A stretch of 64,000 nt of DNA from Ornithodoros turicata (taxonomy: Eukaryota > Arthropoda > Arachnida > Ixodida > Argasidae), in the NCBI RefSeq assembly GCF_037126465.1, contig NC_088206.1:56772841-56836840 (forward strand). Reading direction: 5' to 3'. Position numbers and translations under genes: made by a program. The stretch's first letter is position 1; every line of letters starts with the position of its first letter. The notes below the pieces were generated by a model that was given only the letters and a program-made list of their open reading frames with translations, did not search any database and was not told the DNA's origin. Of this stretch, positions 1 to 11,934 are shown one piece after another.

Positions 1-120
1 GTGCATTAATATGAATGCAAATTCTCCCTTCCAGGTATAACCCCTGCATCACGATGAGATATGCGTTTCCGTGTCGTGTTATGTGCGTCTTGTACGTTCG
101 CGGTATCTGAATACGGAGAG

Positions 121-190
121 GTCCAGTGACAACAACAACAATAAATGAAGAAGTGATGATGACATGGGATGTTTCCAGTGAAGAAACACA
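121..190 (-). mobile_element. LINE 3' tail fragment with CAA/TTG repeats
   Basis: Read on the minus strand this is a short 3' end finishing in a TTG-triplet tail (CAA repeats near 128-140 on the plus strand). The same wording, CAACAACAATAAATGAAG followed by AAGTGATGATGA, recurs at 11945-11985 at the 3' end of a longer LINE copy. No coding part is present, so it is a severely 5'-truncated copy. Identity rests on this one match. Confidence 0.4.
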
Positions 191-2610
191 CATAGATGCA
201 GACTGTGGGATGCAATGAAGTGATATCCTCTGTTGAGCAAAAGCGGAGTTTGTGTTCAATGTGGCCTTACGGATAGCCATACCGTGTGTTTTGTTAATTT
301 AGCAAAATGCATTCTTTTTATAACAATGACCCCTGCTCACGTTCCGCATTAATTGTTAAAAGTCACGTGCGACTGAATACATGCTCGGAGACCTCCTACT
401 AAACGAACGATAAACAACGTAATTTTGTAGCAGTTACAGTTATGGTGTACAAGGTGTTACGTGTACAAGTCCAAGAACAGAAGAGGAACAAGGAACCAAG
501 TGCATGACTTAGCGGCCATGCGCGAGTCCACAGCAAACGATTGCCATCGTTACAATTGAGTGTTCACGTGACCTTAGCGTGTGACGGATATGTGACCGGC
601 AATATTTCGTCGCAGGTATTTAAGATATTATCTGATACCGCTCAATTTAACCGGACAAAAAGAAAAGCAAAAGTCGGATCAATTTATTATGACGAAAGAG
701 GAAAAAGTTTAACAAGCTCACTTGTGGGAACACAGTATCCGTATCATTTGAAACTAAATCCAAATCCAAGCACAGACTGAAATATAACGGCCAGACCGTA
801 ATTCCTTAACGACAAAAACTGTTTCTGCTTCCAAGACCTCCGCTAACATAAATCAAGTGATGCCCGAAAGTAAGGATGTACCGAATGGCTCTCCCACCCA
901 GCGAGTTCTCCTTAAAAAAAAGCTCGCCTCCCAAGAAATGCACACAACCAATCTGGTATTAAATGGCCCGTGACAAAATTATTTTACAACAAAGTTACAC
1001 GCCAGCTTGGATAAGCGGGAATGAACAGCCTTTGATACAACGGGAGGAAGCCGGTAATAAATCAGAGCTAGCACGCCGCACGAACGCTGATGAAACACAC
1101 GATCGTAAATGGGCCATTGTAGCATGCACGTTCTTCCAAGGCGAGTACCCAGTGTCAGTGAGGTACCGAAAAGGTTCCAACATCTGTCAGGCGTGATGAC
1201 GGTGTCAATCTGTACAGTGATTGACCTTCATCATGTTACGTGGTCGACTGCACCACCACCTGTTTTGAGTGTGTGCTTAGTGCGCACTGTGTCCGAAGCT
1301 TGGACACAGATTCTGCGAGCGCATGCCCACTGATAACATTTCGACCCAGCTCAAGCAGATGACCCCTCGAAGTAGTGGAAGATTAGCGTGGTGAACACTG
1401 GAGCGTATACGGTATGTGTTGCGATTCCCCAGAAATGAACAGGACCAGGTTACGAAAGTTCAGGACTTTTTAAATGAGGCAAATGACGATGGCGACAAGA
1501 ACCGTAGAGTCCACGGCTCCAGACTGAACAGAACAGAATCATGAGCCCCTCGTGCAACCAACCCGTTTTGTCCCTCCGGACCGTGCTCGTGTTCTCACGA
1601 GAGCCTTGATCGCGACGTTAGGCTTGCCGATGGGTGGATGATGATGACAATCATGATTATGATAGTGGTGTGGCATTTGTGAAATGTCTCGTCACATCAA
1701 ATCCCATGCATATGTGTGCGTATGTATGTGTGTGTGCGTGGCATTTGTGACGCAATATTTATGGAGAATGGGGACGTACAGAGAATGTAAAATGAAGGCA
1801 CACGGAGCGACATCGCCGATGACAGCGATGTGAGCAAAAGCAAGCAGCAATCATAAACCACCACCTTTACCGCGAATGGAGTTTCATACTCGACAATAAA
1901 TATATGTGGTGACAATGACTAAAGTACGTACTCATAGCGGTTAAAAATTTGTAGCGCACCGCCGCGCGCGAGACGCTGCTCCACGAAACACACATACGTT
2001 GCAAGATGTAAAAAAAGAAAAAGAAAAGAAAAGAGAAAACTGAATGGCGAAGCCAAGAAAGAAAGAGCGAACTGCAAATAAAATCAGAGAATGTTCACCG
2101 ACCGAATGGAAGAATGCGAGTGGGGGTAATGTACAGTTTGACGACACATCCTAACAATGCTATTTATGATTAAAGTTCGTTAGCTTCGTAAAGTGGTTCT
2201 CTGCTGGTTCTTTTGTTTGTGGATCTGTCCTTAAAAAATAAATAAAAGTTAAGACCTGGGACCCGCAGAAGCGCGCACGCCACTTGCCGACGACACGTTT
2301 TTTAAAAATTGGATTCGACGTACGTGTTTTTAAACTATTGAAGATGGTGTTGGGGGAATATGTGGCTTGTATTGCAGGGCCTTCCTGCACGCTTACGTAA
2401 TGTAATATTTCAAACGGACGCACAACGAGGATTGACGGACGGCAATGGACATAGCTCTCCTGTCCCAGGCGTTTTCGGTTCTGTAAATGCGTAACGAGGC
2501 TAATATCTATGTGTATGGTGCACTTGAATCATTGCCAAGTTTACTTCTGGTCTTTCATGAATGTGTTATGGAAGTGATAACGACATTGGCACATGTGCAC
2601 GCCACCATCA
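191..2610. other. No gene seen; unannotated spacer
   Basis: Only short overlapping ORFs (under 90 codons) occur, with no family resemblance, and I see no repeat structure beyond short TG-rich stretches near 1715-1740. It may hold old transposon sequence or intron, which cannot be told from this window. Confidence 0.5.
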
Positions 2611-2945
2611 TTATACATGATATTCTCAGGTAAGCATAAACAAGCCCTCGCCCCAAATTGCGGTGCCACGAAGACTTCCGGTCTTTCCGCGACTAAGGAC
2701 CTTGGAACCAGCCGCTATGTAGAATTATATCGTTCGTTTTCCTGATTTGTTGAGAACGGGAGTACGCCTTTTTGTGGCAATTTTATTTACCACAAAAAGG
2801 CGTATACGACCCCGTCTCTCCTCAAATCAGAAGCGACAACTGTATCAATCGGCACAGTGGTTGGCGCAGAGCGTGTTTGCTGTGAAACCGGATGTCGTTT
2901 TGGCACCAAACCGGAAGCGGTGAAAACGGCATGTATAGAATCTTA
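2611..2945 (+). mobile_element. Dispersed repeat, copy 1, with MITE-like core
   Basis: This segment of about 330 bp reappears in inverted orientation at 53350-53690. Shared landmarks in order are ATAAACAAGCCC, GGTGCCACGAAGACTTCCGG, a GGGAGTACGCCTTTTTGTGG hairpin core, and GTGAAACCGGATGTCGTTTT. Its core resembles the GGAGGCGTACGCC hairpin MITEs elsewhere in the window, so it is probably a diverged relative or a host of one. A run of 18 A follows at 2976-2993. Confidence 0.7.
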
Positions 2946-3040
2946 GATTCCCGCTATTTTTAAACGAGAAGACTGAAAAAAAAAAAAAAAAAAGGAATCT
3001 TACATTTCTTGTCCATGCTGTTACCCTTGTTGTCCTACAA

Positions 3041-3300
3041 TTTGAAGGCAGAACTTCACCGCATAGCACGCTCCTAGTCAACCCGCATCCCGAATGACAC
3101 CGCTCTTTCCCGTGGCTAGTTGAAAACGGGAGGCGTATCTGAAAAGGTGTACCCCGCGCTTTCCAGTAATCAGCTGCCGATAACCGGAAGCATCATTCTG
3201 TGCAATAGTTAGCCTTCACCATGCTATGTGGTGAAGTTCTGGTTTAAGCGTGTAGAGCTTCAACGTGTTGTGTGGTGAAGTCCCGTTGTTAGGAGTGTAA
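3041..3300 (+). mobile_element. Degraded GGAGGCGTACGCC-type MITE
   Basis: The left part reads GCAGAACTTCACCGCATAGC followed by GTTGAAAACGGGAGGCGTA. The right part carries CATGCTATGTGGTGAAGTTC. These are the ends of the hairpin MITE seen intact at 5609-5860. Here the central hairpin is scrambled, and a second right-end fragment (GTGGTGAAGTCC) follows at 3276-3290. A further end-like fragment lies at about 3312-3340. Confidence 0.6.
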
Positions 3301-3887
3301 CGGCACCATACTAAAGCCAGAACTTCACGACACTAGTCAATCGTAACGATTGATAACGACTGACCAATGCCAACCACTGCGCGAAGATAAAAACGGATAC
3401 CGTTCGGATATTCTCCTTCTCCCGCGATATCTCCGCGGATATGTCGCCTGATGCTGTGCTCAGTGGAGGAGGAGTCACACAAAACGAACGTATAGGCGAG
3501 CAAGTCACCTTAAACTACATCTATTGATTGAATCAACTGTTCATTTCAAGTATTAACATTCACAGCCGTCCTGAGTCGCTATTACTCCTCGAAACACGTA
3601 CCGCTCCTCTTCCCTGGCTTCGATAGACCAGGAGCATTCACCACTTCAGGCCAACACATTGTCCCCGCGTATCCCCTAAACCTGAAGCGTCGCACACTTT
3701 TGTAGGATACGCCGTAGAATGACGCCCCGGAATAGCTTAGAAATAATTAGATACACCGAGTTAATATTTTTCTCGATCTTATTGCCTGCTAAAAAAGAAA
3801 GGAAGTATCTTAGGAGTAACTCGAGAAATTACTACAAGTTTCTGCCACAGCGTTTTTAAGTTATGATGCTAAGTACCGACTTTTAAA

Positions 3888-4731
3888 CAGGGAAGGGTAA
3901 CGGTAATGGTGACGGCAATAGAAACGGTATATTTCCGAAATTGGAGATGGTAACGACAGCGGAAACGCATACCACGGTCCTCCATTACCGGAAACAGAAA
4001 CGGAAGCGAATTTATCGTCCGGTATTGAATTCGGGTAATGGCTATTACTGTTGTGCGATGACACTTGAGTGTCTTTTCATATTTTGGTTTTGTATTTTGA
4101 TGACTCCATTCCCTGTAATGCTTTAAATACAACACGAGAGCATGGAAAGAAGGCGCAATATTGGATCTCGAGGGTGCATCCGCCGCTTACCTCATCCCAG
4201 TCCTCATAACTCCATGACATCAACACATGACTATACTCCACCATAGCACGAGGGTGACAGCCTACGATTTTTTGTTACTTTTTCTGTACTTTCTTTTTCA
4301 TTTCACCGTGACCAGGGCAGTATTATTTACTTCTGAGAGCGTTCGCTTATAAATGCTACATTGGATGAAGGTTACGCCCAGCTTGAGTTGCTGGACTCCG
4401 AGTGGCTGAAGACATGTTCCTACATTTTGTTATTTTTATTTTTTATCTTGCAAGATGTGCGCATCCCAACGACGTAAAATTACTTGTGTGGTGTGTACGC
4501 GTAACAGCCGAAACAGCACCGAAACAGAACTTGGGCAAAACAGAGTGCTGATAGAGCCGGACGGGCCGTCCTCCTGCAGCCCTGTAACAACCGTTCCATT
4601 ACCGGAAACAGTAACGGAAACGTAACGGAAACGAATTGGAAGGCTGGTATCAGAAACGGATAACGAAAACGAAAATATAGCAGTAACGAAAATGGAAACG
4701 GTAACCAAAATACGTCCGTTATCCTTCCTTG
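3888..4731. mobile_element. Non-autonomous hAT-like element, GTAACGG type
   Basis: An 844-bp element flanked by a perfect 8-bp duplication CTTTTAAA (3880-3887 and 4732-4739). The ends are imperfect inverted repeats starting CAGGGAAGGGTAACGG on the left and CAAGGAAGGATAACGG on the reverse complement of the right. Both ends hold many copies of GGTAACGG/GGAAACGG-like words in the first and last 150-180 bp. The 8-bp duplication and C/A-starting TIRs are hAT hallmarks. The interior has no transposase, so it would have to be moved in trans. Confidence 0.8.
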
Positions 4732-5066
4732 CTTTTAAAAGTATTTGTAACATACCACGTTACTCACATACGTATTTAAGCTTGAGTAACTTGAGTGGAG
4801 CAGTGAAGTTACGTACAAGTCTGTCTTCGATACGTGTTAACATAAATATAGGGTGTCTCAAAAGCAGGGATCGGGACCGTTATTTTTTTTTTCCGGTTCG
4901 GTTCGGGTTCAGCTCCGCAGCACCGCAAAATATCGGTTCGAACCGGTTCAGGAAAGTGAATTTTGAGCGATTGCCATGGGTTAAAAGCAAGCACATCCTG
5001 ACTATATTCTCAAACAACAGAAATGTACTTTTGCTGCTGTTGTTGCCGGCCCAGCAGTGGTCCACA

Positions 5067-5304
5067 CACTGTTAAAACAGAACTTCACCACATAGCACGC
5101 TACTAGCCAACCATCATCCCGAATGATATCATTTTGTGTCATGATTTGTTCCAAACCGGGGGGAGGCGCCTATCTGGGACAAGATAATCTGTCCCAGATA
5201 GGCGCCTCCCCCCTGTTTTGAACAAATCATGACACAAAATTATATCATTCGGTATGATGGTTGGCTAGTAGCGTGCTATGTGGTGAAGTTCTGTTTTAAC
5301 AGTG
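5067..5304. mobile_element. Hairpin MITE A
   Basis: An almost perfect inverted repeat with arms of about 110 bp. It runs from CACTGTTAAAACAGAACTTC on the left to its complement on the right. The centre is TATCTGGGACAAGATAATCTGTCCCAGATA. The outer arms match the GCATAGCACGCTCCTAGCC MITE family, but the central 50 bp differ from copies B and C, marking a subfamily. A transcript would fold into one long hairpin. Confidence 0.85.
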
Positions 5305-5321
5305 CAGCAACATTGCGTGTT

Positions 5322-5572
5322 ACAGTCTTAAGAATGAACTTCCCCGCATAGCACGTTCATAGCCAACCATAATCTCGAATGATATCGTTATCTGCCCGTA
5401 TATGTTGAAAAGGGGAGGCGTACGCCTTTTTTGTGACACTTATGCTGTTCATAATTGTCACAAAAAAGGCGTACGCTACCCGTTTTCAGCAAATCAGGGC
5501 AGATAACGATATCATTCGAGGTGATGGTTGGCTAGGAGCGTGCTATGCGGTGAAGTTCATTTTTAAGAGTGT
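5322..5572. mobile_element. Hairpin MITE B
   Basis: A full-length 251-bp copy of the GGAGGCGTACGCC hairpin family, only 17 bp from copy A. The arms share GAATGATATCGTTATCTGCCC with their complement in the right half. The right end GAGTGTA abuts a TA, fitting a TA target like Tc1/mariner-type MITEs. It has no coding capacity. Confidence 0.85.
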
Positions 5573-5608
5573 ATAGGTCTGCGTTTCAGGTGCAACGTTA
5601 CGGTAGCA

Positions 5609-5860
5609 TACACTCTTAAAAATGAACTTCACCACATAGCACGCTCCTAGCCAACCGTCATCTCAAATGATATCGTTATCTGCCCTGATTTGTCGAAAAC
5701 GGGAGGCGTACGTCTTTTTTGTGACACTTATGCTGTTCATAATTGCCACAAAAAGGCGTACGCCTCCCGTTTTCAACAAATCAGGGCAGATAACGATATC
5801 ATTTGAGATGATGGTTGGCTAGGAGCGTGCTATGAGGTGAAGTTCATTTTTAAGAGTGTA
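5609..5860. mobile_element. Hairpin MITE C (best-preserved copy)
   Basis: A 252-bp near-perfect palindrome beginning TACACTCTTAAAAATGAAC and ending in its complement GAGTGTA. TA dinucleotides stand at both ends, as expected for a TA target-site duplication. The arms are nearly identical, which suggests a young insertion. Other copies in the window: 53919-54164, 54990-55223, 56770-56942, 58936-59142, 63245-63302. Confidence 0.9.
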
Positions 5861-6555
5861 CCGTACTCGGTTCCAGCCGGCCGCTGCGCTGTCGCCATTT
5901 TGAGAGCTCGCGAACAAATTTGAAAACGGCCAATCATCGATCAGAAAACGAATTCATCCTCATGGGAACCAATCATAAGCACTATAGCCACGGGATGTCT
6001 CCATGACGTTCAATTTATGACGTTTTCTGACGTCCGATGACGTGAAACGCATGAAGCGCCTCACATTATCGCGCAACAGAACTCGCAAGTTTCGGGCCCT
6101 TGGTGTAGTTACAAGAAGTCGCGGGTTTACGTCACCTCTGTGGTTACTTTCGGAGCTCAAAATGAAAACTTGGGGTAGCTGGACGGACAAAACTCGCGTA
6201 AAAAAGAAGCCTACAACTCCCAAAAGTACCACTTCAAAACTAACGCAACTGAATGAACGCAATAGCTGCGAGGATGAAATACCTCGGGCACTTGGGTTGC
6301 AGTTTTGTTTTGTTCAGTTTCGGTTTCGAATTTGTTTGGCAACGCGGCTCAATCCGCTGTGTAAATCGTAGTTCCGAACTCTCACAACGCACATTACGTC
6401 TGAACGCGCATTCCGTTTCGCAAACCTGTAACCGCCTAAATTTATTTCTGTTCAGTTCCAGTTCGGTTCAACGCGAGAAAAAAATATTTTGGTTCGGTTC
6501 AGTTCCGGTTGAGCGAAAAATACGGATTTTTAGCGGTTTTCGGTTCTGATTCCTG

Positions 6556-7738
6556 CCCAAAAGGGACCATGCGTCTCTGATTTTCGACCAACGAAGAGAA
6601 AATGCTATTGTTTGGCATGATGGTTCGCTGTAGAATATTTGGTTGGACATTTGTTTTTATACCTCATCCTGATGGTCGTCGTGCAGTTATCGGATATACA
6701 TTTTCAAGCCGTTCATATAGGAACATATTAGCAGACGAAATAAAAAAAATAAAAAAATAGCGCAGTAAATTTTGGAATAAAAGCGACACGGCAAGAATAC
6801 GGCACAGCCAAGTCTCCATAATCGGAAGAAAGGCCACTCACTATGATGTGCGAGCATATTCCTCAGATGTTCCTGAAAAGAAACTGTTCCATCACTGTCT
6901 GGACCCCTGGTGGGCAACATTGCATTCACGGAAAGAACACTAATCCAGTCTCCTGCCTTTTAGTGCTTCTTAATCTTCCATCACCCCCGAAGCAGTAATC
7001 TTTTTTATCACGATCATTTTCATCCTCATGATTAAAGCTGCAAATGGTTAGCGGGGTAGAACAGTAAAACTTGTTTCCTGAATTGAATGAATGAATGAAA
7101 AGTCTTCATTTCGTCTGAAAGTAGACGTGGACTTGGGAGAAAAAGCTGTATCCAGCTTTTTCACACTTATTTACTTCATACTTACTTTTATACTTATTTA
7201 CTTTTTCATACTCATTTACTTCATAAAATACGTTTTTATTGCCGTGTCGTGTCTGTCTACTTTGCATGTTAGACATGTATCGGTCGGGATTAATGCCAAA
7301 TTTGTGAATATAAAGCAGGTACTTCAGCTTGAGCATTGCTACCATGTGCTTTTCGTGCAAGTATAACTTGGTCCCCGCAGGACCTGCTGCAAGTGGGAAG
7401 TAAATACATGCTCCCTTTGATGTATTTCGTCCGTATGTATTCCTTTTGGGATTGCGACAATAACAAATACATGTAGTGACGATGAGTGCGGAAATTTGGC
7501 ACTTAATTGCAAGCAGTTATTTGTCATGGCCATAGTCAGGGCTCTCGCAACCAACTCGAGAGGATCAATTACGTAAACGATAATGAGGTTAAGCTAGTCC
7601 GTGAGCTGAACTGATGTGACACTGCGCTTATAGGCGTCCAGATAAACAACCGACATTATCAGTTACCACGTCGCCGGGTTTGTAATATGTCAATACCTCT
7701 GCATCCACACTTCACTTCGTGTTGGTCTTCGGCTCTGC
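6556..7738. other. No gene seen; one TTACTTCATA-rich stretch
   Basis: No ORF over 95 codons occurs and no family is recognised. Positions 7166-7230 hold an irregular repeat of ACTTATTTACTTCATA words. Otherwise nothing is visible. Confidence 0.5.
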
Positions 7739-8245
7739 ACTCTAAGAAAAAAAAAGGAGTAAAATGGGGAGTAATTGCAGCTTATAGTCCCCTAGACTCC
7801 ACTTACTCCCCATTTTAGTTCCCTAACCCCGACATTTACTCCCCAGGACTGCAAATTGTCACTGAACTTCGCGAATGGTCTTCCGAATGCAACAGTCTAC
7901 GTAAATATGTGCTCTTCGTGAATCTAATGGAATAATCTAATGGATGTATAACTCAGCCCACTTAGCAATTTTCCACCCACAAAGAGTAAGAAACAGCGCC
8001 TCTTTCTTCGCAAATTGTGCCCTATGTATGTTGCAAGATTTTATATCACTCCATATATCACGGTTGACGGTTTGATTTTCATGCATGCACACCAATTATG
8101 CACCTGGCGGGACTCTTAGAACAGAGCGTGAAATGCAGTCTCCACTCTGTGACATTCATCTACTCTCGAAAGGGACTATTTTTTGCGGCAATGTATTTAG
8201 TCCCCAAAAGGAGTAAAACTAGTCTTTTTTTTTTCTTCTTAGAGT
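7739..8245. mobile_element. GGAGTAAAA-type non-autonomous element
   Basis: The terminal inverted repeats are ACTCTAAGAAAAAAAAAGG with GAGTAAAA following, and on the right AGTCTTTTTTTTTCTTCTTAGAGT. Inside each end, words like GGAGTAAAATGGGG and ACTCCCCATTTTAG alternate in both orientations. A related copy spans 40064-40682. No clear TSD is visible and the interior does not code. Confidence 0.65.
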
Positions 8246-10404
8246 ATGCTAGGATTATGCTAGCCGCTTCTTCATAAAAAACTTAATTAATTATATTAAT
8301 GCAATAGAATTTATTAACTAAATTTATTTGAAGGTCACCAGTGCAAATTTTACGCCCAAAACCTCGCAGGCACCACTCCGACGGAGTGAGCCCCTGGTTT
8401 TTTAGATTTCTAATTATTATTATTATTTATTTATATTTTTGTTTTTGTTTTTACAAACGGTGAGACGCATATTGAACACCCACTCCTACGCGCTCAGCGC
8501 ACGCGCTCCTTATCGTACCAATTACTCTTGTTTCTCCAAAAATGTACAGAAATCATCGATGTTGTTTTCCTCTTTTTTCCTCTCTCTCTCTCTCCCTCGG
8601 AAGGACCCCAACGTCTCCTATCCAACGCTAATAGCCAAACGCACTTCACTTTTCTCTCGGCGTCGATGATGACCCTTCGCGTGCTCGCAATCATCATTGC
8701 TTCGAGTAAGCGCGCGTACCACGTATGAAAGAAACACTCGACCAGCAGCCATTTAATGCAGTATAGGGCAAAATATGCGATGTACCTCTTCAAAGACCCC
8801 CTCCCTAACCTAATCGATGCCTTTCTGCAAAAGCGGGAAGGCCGGTGTTGAGTCAGGGGTCTATAGCATGATCGTGCCATGTTCGCGATGCCCGGGTTCA
8901 TATTTGTATGCGTATTACGACGACGACAAACGACGTATTTTTTTTTTCCAGTATATGCATTGCTCTCGCGGTTCAAAGTTAACGATCTTGCCTCAGAGTA
9001 AAGTTGGCTATATGGCGTAGTTGCGAGGTGGTAGTGATATGCATATTGCATGAGTATTGATAGGACATGTAAAATAATGTACGCGCTACATTCTCAAACA
9101 AGTCTCTTTTGAGAGATAGATGTGTGTATGAAGACATCTATGAAAGGCTGACAGAGAACTGCGGAGTTTAAATGTACGAGGAATTATCGAATGAACCGAA
9201 TGCCTTGTCGGCACTGAAGAAATAGTAATGCGAGAGATGACGGCATGCGGGAGACGTCAATATAAGTATTTCTTTTCGCGCACATTCATAGCTCCAAACC
9301 GGTGCGATAATGTTACGATTTTTAAAAATTTGTATTGAACTAGATATTAAATTATTATAATTACTCTCGGGAGATAAGTTGCTAACGGGCTGGCGTACTG
9401 ATCCCGAGGTTGCAGGTTGCAGACCAAACTAAAACAAATGCGTCGATTACGAATACATGCGATTGCAATCAACTCCCCAGGCCCATCCGCATCCAATATA
9501 AAAATAATATTAATGCATTGGACACCGGTGTGCAACAATAAACCGCGTAAATAACAATATGCGTGAGAAACGAAGACTCTCTTTCTCAACAACGCATTTC
9601 TATACAATTTTTCCAATTTTTCCTTTTTCTTCTTTTTTTTTCTTAAAGCAGAGTGTAGCTGTCAGAATCCAAAGCCAGAAGCCACGTTGCCACAAGAGGT
9701 GGAGATGGACGTGCGGGAGTCAACCTCACCCTCAGCTTTCAATTAGGAGCAGCACTGAGAAGGAGATGAAATATAATGAACACGCAGCTCAACAAAAGGA
9801 CCGCGCCAATCGAAGGTGTTTTTGGCACGCGAGCAAAGTGCGGGGCGAAGATCCAAGCTGTTCTGCGTCGGCCTTGAGAAAGACTGATCGCTGCCAGTCG
9901 AGGTGTCAGTGGATGAGGCCATGATCGCAGTCCGTACCTCGATCGGAATGCGTTCCGCACAAAAGGCGCTCCCTGTCAGGGACACCGATAGGGACCCGCC
10001 ATTACAGACTCATTTCTGTAGCACTTACTTTATGTGGTTATATTTATTGACGTATTCGGTTCTCTCTTGATGTGCCTGTCTGTGAAGAGAAGCAAAGGTG
10101 GCAAACAGGTTGGAGGGACCTGACTGGTATTTTTTTTTTTTAAGCTTTCTTCGTTGCGTTTGGTTGCTTTTATTACGTGCCAAAAATATTCGCGAAATAA
10201 TTATTTAGGAAAGGAAGTATATACGTCATTGTGAAGTGGAGCACCCCATGTCATAGTCATCATTTATTTCTTGTCGTTCTTGTACATGGTTGCGTTGTTA
10301 CTCTTTGATTTGCCGGTTCATTGGGTTTGCGAGCCGGTAACGTTACAGCCGGAGAAGGACGGACGAAGGGTGAATGTGCATGAATATATCATCTCATCTC
10401 GTGT
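8246..10404. other. No supported gene; contains the longest ORF of the window
   Basis: A minus-strand ORF of 185 codons lies at 8494-9051. It has no motif or family resemblance and is read through a TC microsatellite (about 8580-8599) and shadow ORFs, so I treat it as chance. The rest is AT-rich spacer, with a T-run at 10131-10141. Confidence 0.45.
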
Positions 10405-10640
10405 GGGCTACAGCCGTGATGCTGCCCGCACGGGCAACGGTAAGCCGCTGCGCCATTATCCCCACCCACCCCATAACCTCCTATATACTATAGGCTATAT
10501 ACTATAGTATATAGGAGGCTATGCCCCACCCTATATAGGAGAGGGACCGATAAATTCCGGTGGTAGTGGTGGATATTGTGTGAACAGCTTGCCGTTGTTG
10601 CCCTCACAATTGCGGGCAACGTCACGACTGTAACTGGGAG
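10405..10640. repeat. Two SINE tail fragments head to head around a palindrome
   Basis: The plus-strand piece GCCGTGATGCTGCCCGC...GGGCAACGG at about 10410-10440 and the minus-strand piece ending at about 10632 both match the SINE tail GTCGTGACGTTGCCC seen at 27893-27912. Between them lies CCTCCTATATACTATAG and its complement (10478-10520), a perfect short palindrome. The arrangement suggests a foldback that captured SINE ends. Confidence 0.5.
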
Positions 10641-11934
10641 ACGTGAAGAGATGAGGTGATTAGGAGCGATCGATCGATGTTGACCTGTCCTCCACGTCCA
10701 AATCTTGTAGCTATACCAAGCTAAAAGAGGTCCAACCACTTGACAAATCACATCATAAAGGTCTACGAAACTATAGCACCGCTTCAAGAAGGAAGCGTTC
10801 TTGTAGCCTCAAGGTCAGTCTTTACATATAATGATACAGGGATTACTTTATCACAACCCTCACCTTATATTCATTTCCGTAAACATAAGATGCCATCCCC
10901 CAAATAAAAAAGCGTACGTCACATGATCCGATTGACGCCAGAAACAATGTGGAAAGAGAGCACGATGTTATTGTGAGTGATGGTCCGGCAGGAGCGTATG
11001 TTTCTGTTCCTATAGTGTGCAGCTGAAATCTATCGCGAATCCTGACATCTCAGCTAATACCGAGTACGTCTGATACGTTATTTCGTTCCTGTTACTATGT
11101 AAACTTGCCATCGACACCAGTGACGCACCTTTATATCATCATCATCATGTATCTGCTGTGGTAGTCGTGTTCGAACGACAACGGGATGTCGTTCAGACCG
11201 TTCGATCAAACATTTCCTACGATAATCACGATCAATAAGAATACTTCTTTCTCTCCATTTGATTAAACGTCCATTCCTTCCCGCTACAAACACAATGAAG
11301 AAACACAAATCCCAGCAGGAACCCCCAGTGGGTTACCTAAACCCCTCTCCCACCCCCGTCTCTGCCCTCATCAGTTACCCCACTTCACAGGGGTATGAAC
11401 CTGTATATTCATATTCATTTGTGCCGCTGTATAAAAGAGACTATCACCCCCGTCTTTTGCGTCGTATACGCTCACGATGTGTCTTTCCGTTTTACTTCCC
11501 CTCATGACAAATTACTCTTTCCACCTGGGGCAAGCGATCGGTGTCGTCGTATCCGCACAGAAACACAAAACCCCTGCAGGGAATCATCCACCACAGATCC
11601 GGCTTCCTTCGCGCTCCAAAGAGATGGATCTTCCCGCATTTGAAATGCCGGAACAACCGAGTGCATGGCTGCACACATGGATATACGTTCCGCGATGGCA
11701 CATGCATGTGGCGAGCCGGAAATTGAAACCCACGTAACGTCTTCGTTTTTCCCCTTGGGGAGGACGGTATACCTGTGGCCGGCATAGCATTTCCGCGTCT
11801 GCATGTGGTTCGCCGTGCGGAATGCTGGACACATTACTTGCCGTCCCTTTAGTATATGGTCGTTGAACGCAGTTGCTGCGCAGCAGCACGGAAAATGAAG
11901 CACTTTGTGCAATGCGTTAAAAGGGTTGAGACAG
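10641..11934. other. No gene seen; several overlapping chance ORFs
   Basis: Overlapping ORFs on both strands at 11395-11912 (up to 136 codons on the minus strand) reflect a GC-richer patch. None shows a domain, and opposing frames are equally open. No repeat was identified. Confidence 0.4.

Larger units (their letters stand above)
4865..6555. mobile_element. Non-autonomous hAT-like element, GGTTCGG type, hosting three MITEs
   Basis: A 1691-bp element with ends CAGGGATCGGGACCG and (reverse complement of right) CAGGAATCAGAACCG. It is flanked by CTCAAAAG at 4857-4864 and CCCAAAAG at 6556-6563, 7 of 8 matching. The subterminal regions 4870-4950 and 6450-6550 are packed with GGTTCGG/CGGTTC words. 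Three hairpin MITEs (5067-5860) make up nearly half its length and must have inserted afterwards. No transposase is visible. An ORF at 6042-6371 matches nothing I know. Confidence 0.75.

Noticed and set aside
8360..8405. Hairpin followed by T-run as a terminator
   Set aside because: Bacterial-style terminators do not apply to this eukaryotic DNA, and no gene precedes it.
8494..9051. Longest ORF (185 codons, minus strand)
   Set aside because: No domain, signal or family match; opposing frames are open; it spans a TC microsatellite. Expected by chance in 64 kb.
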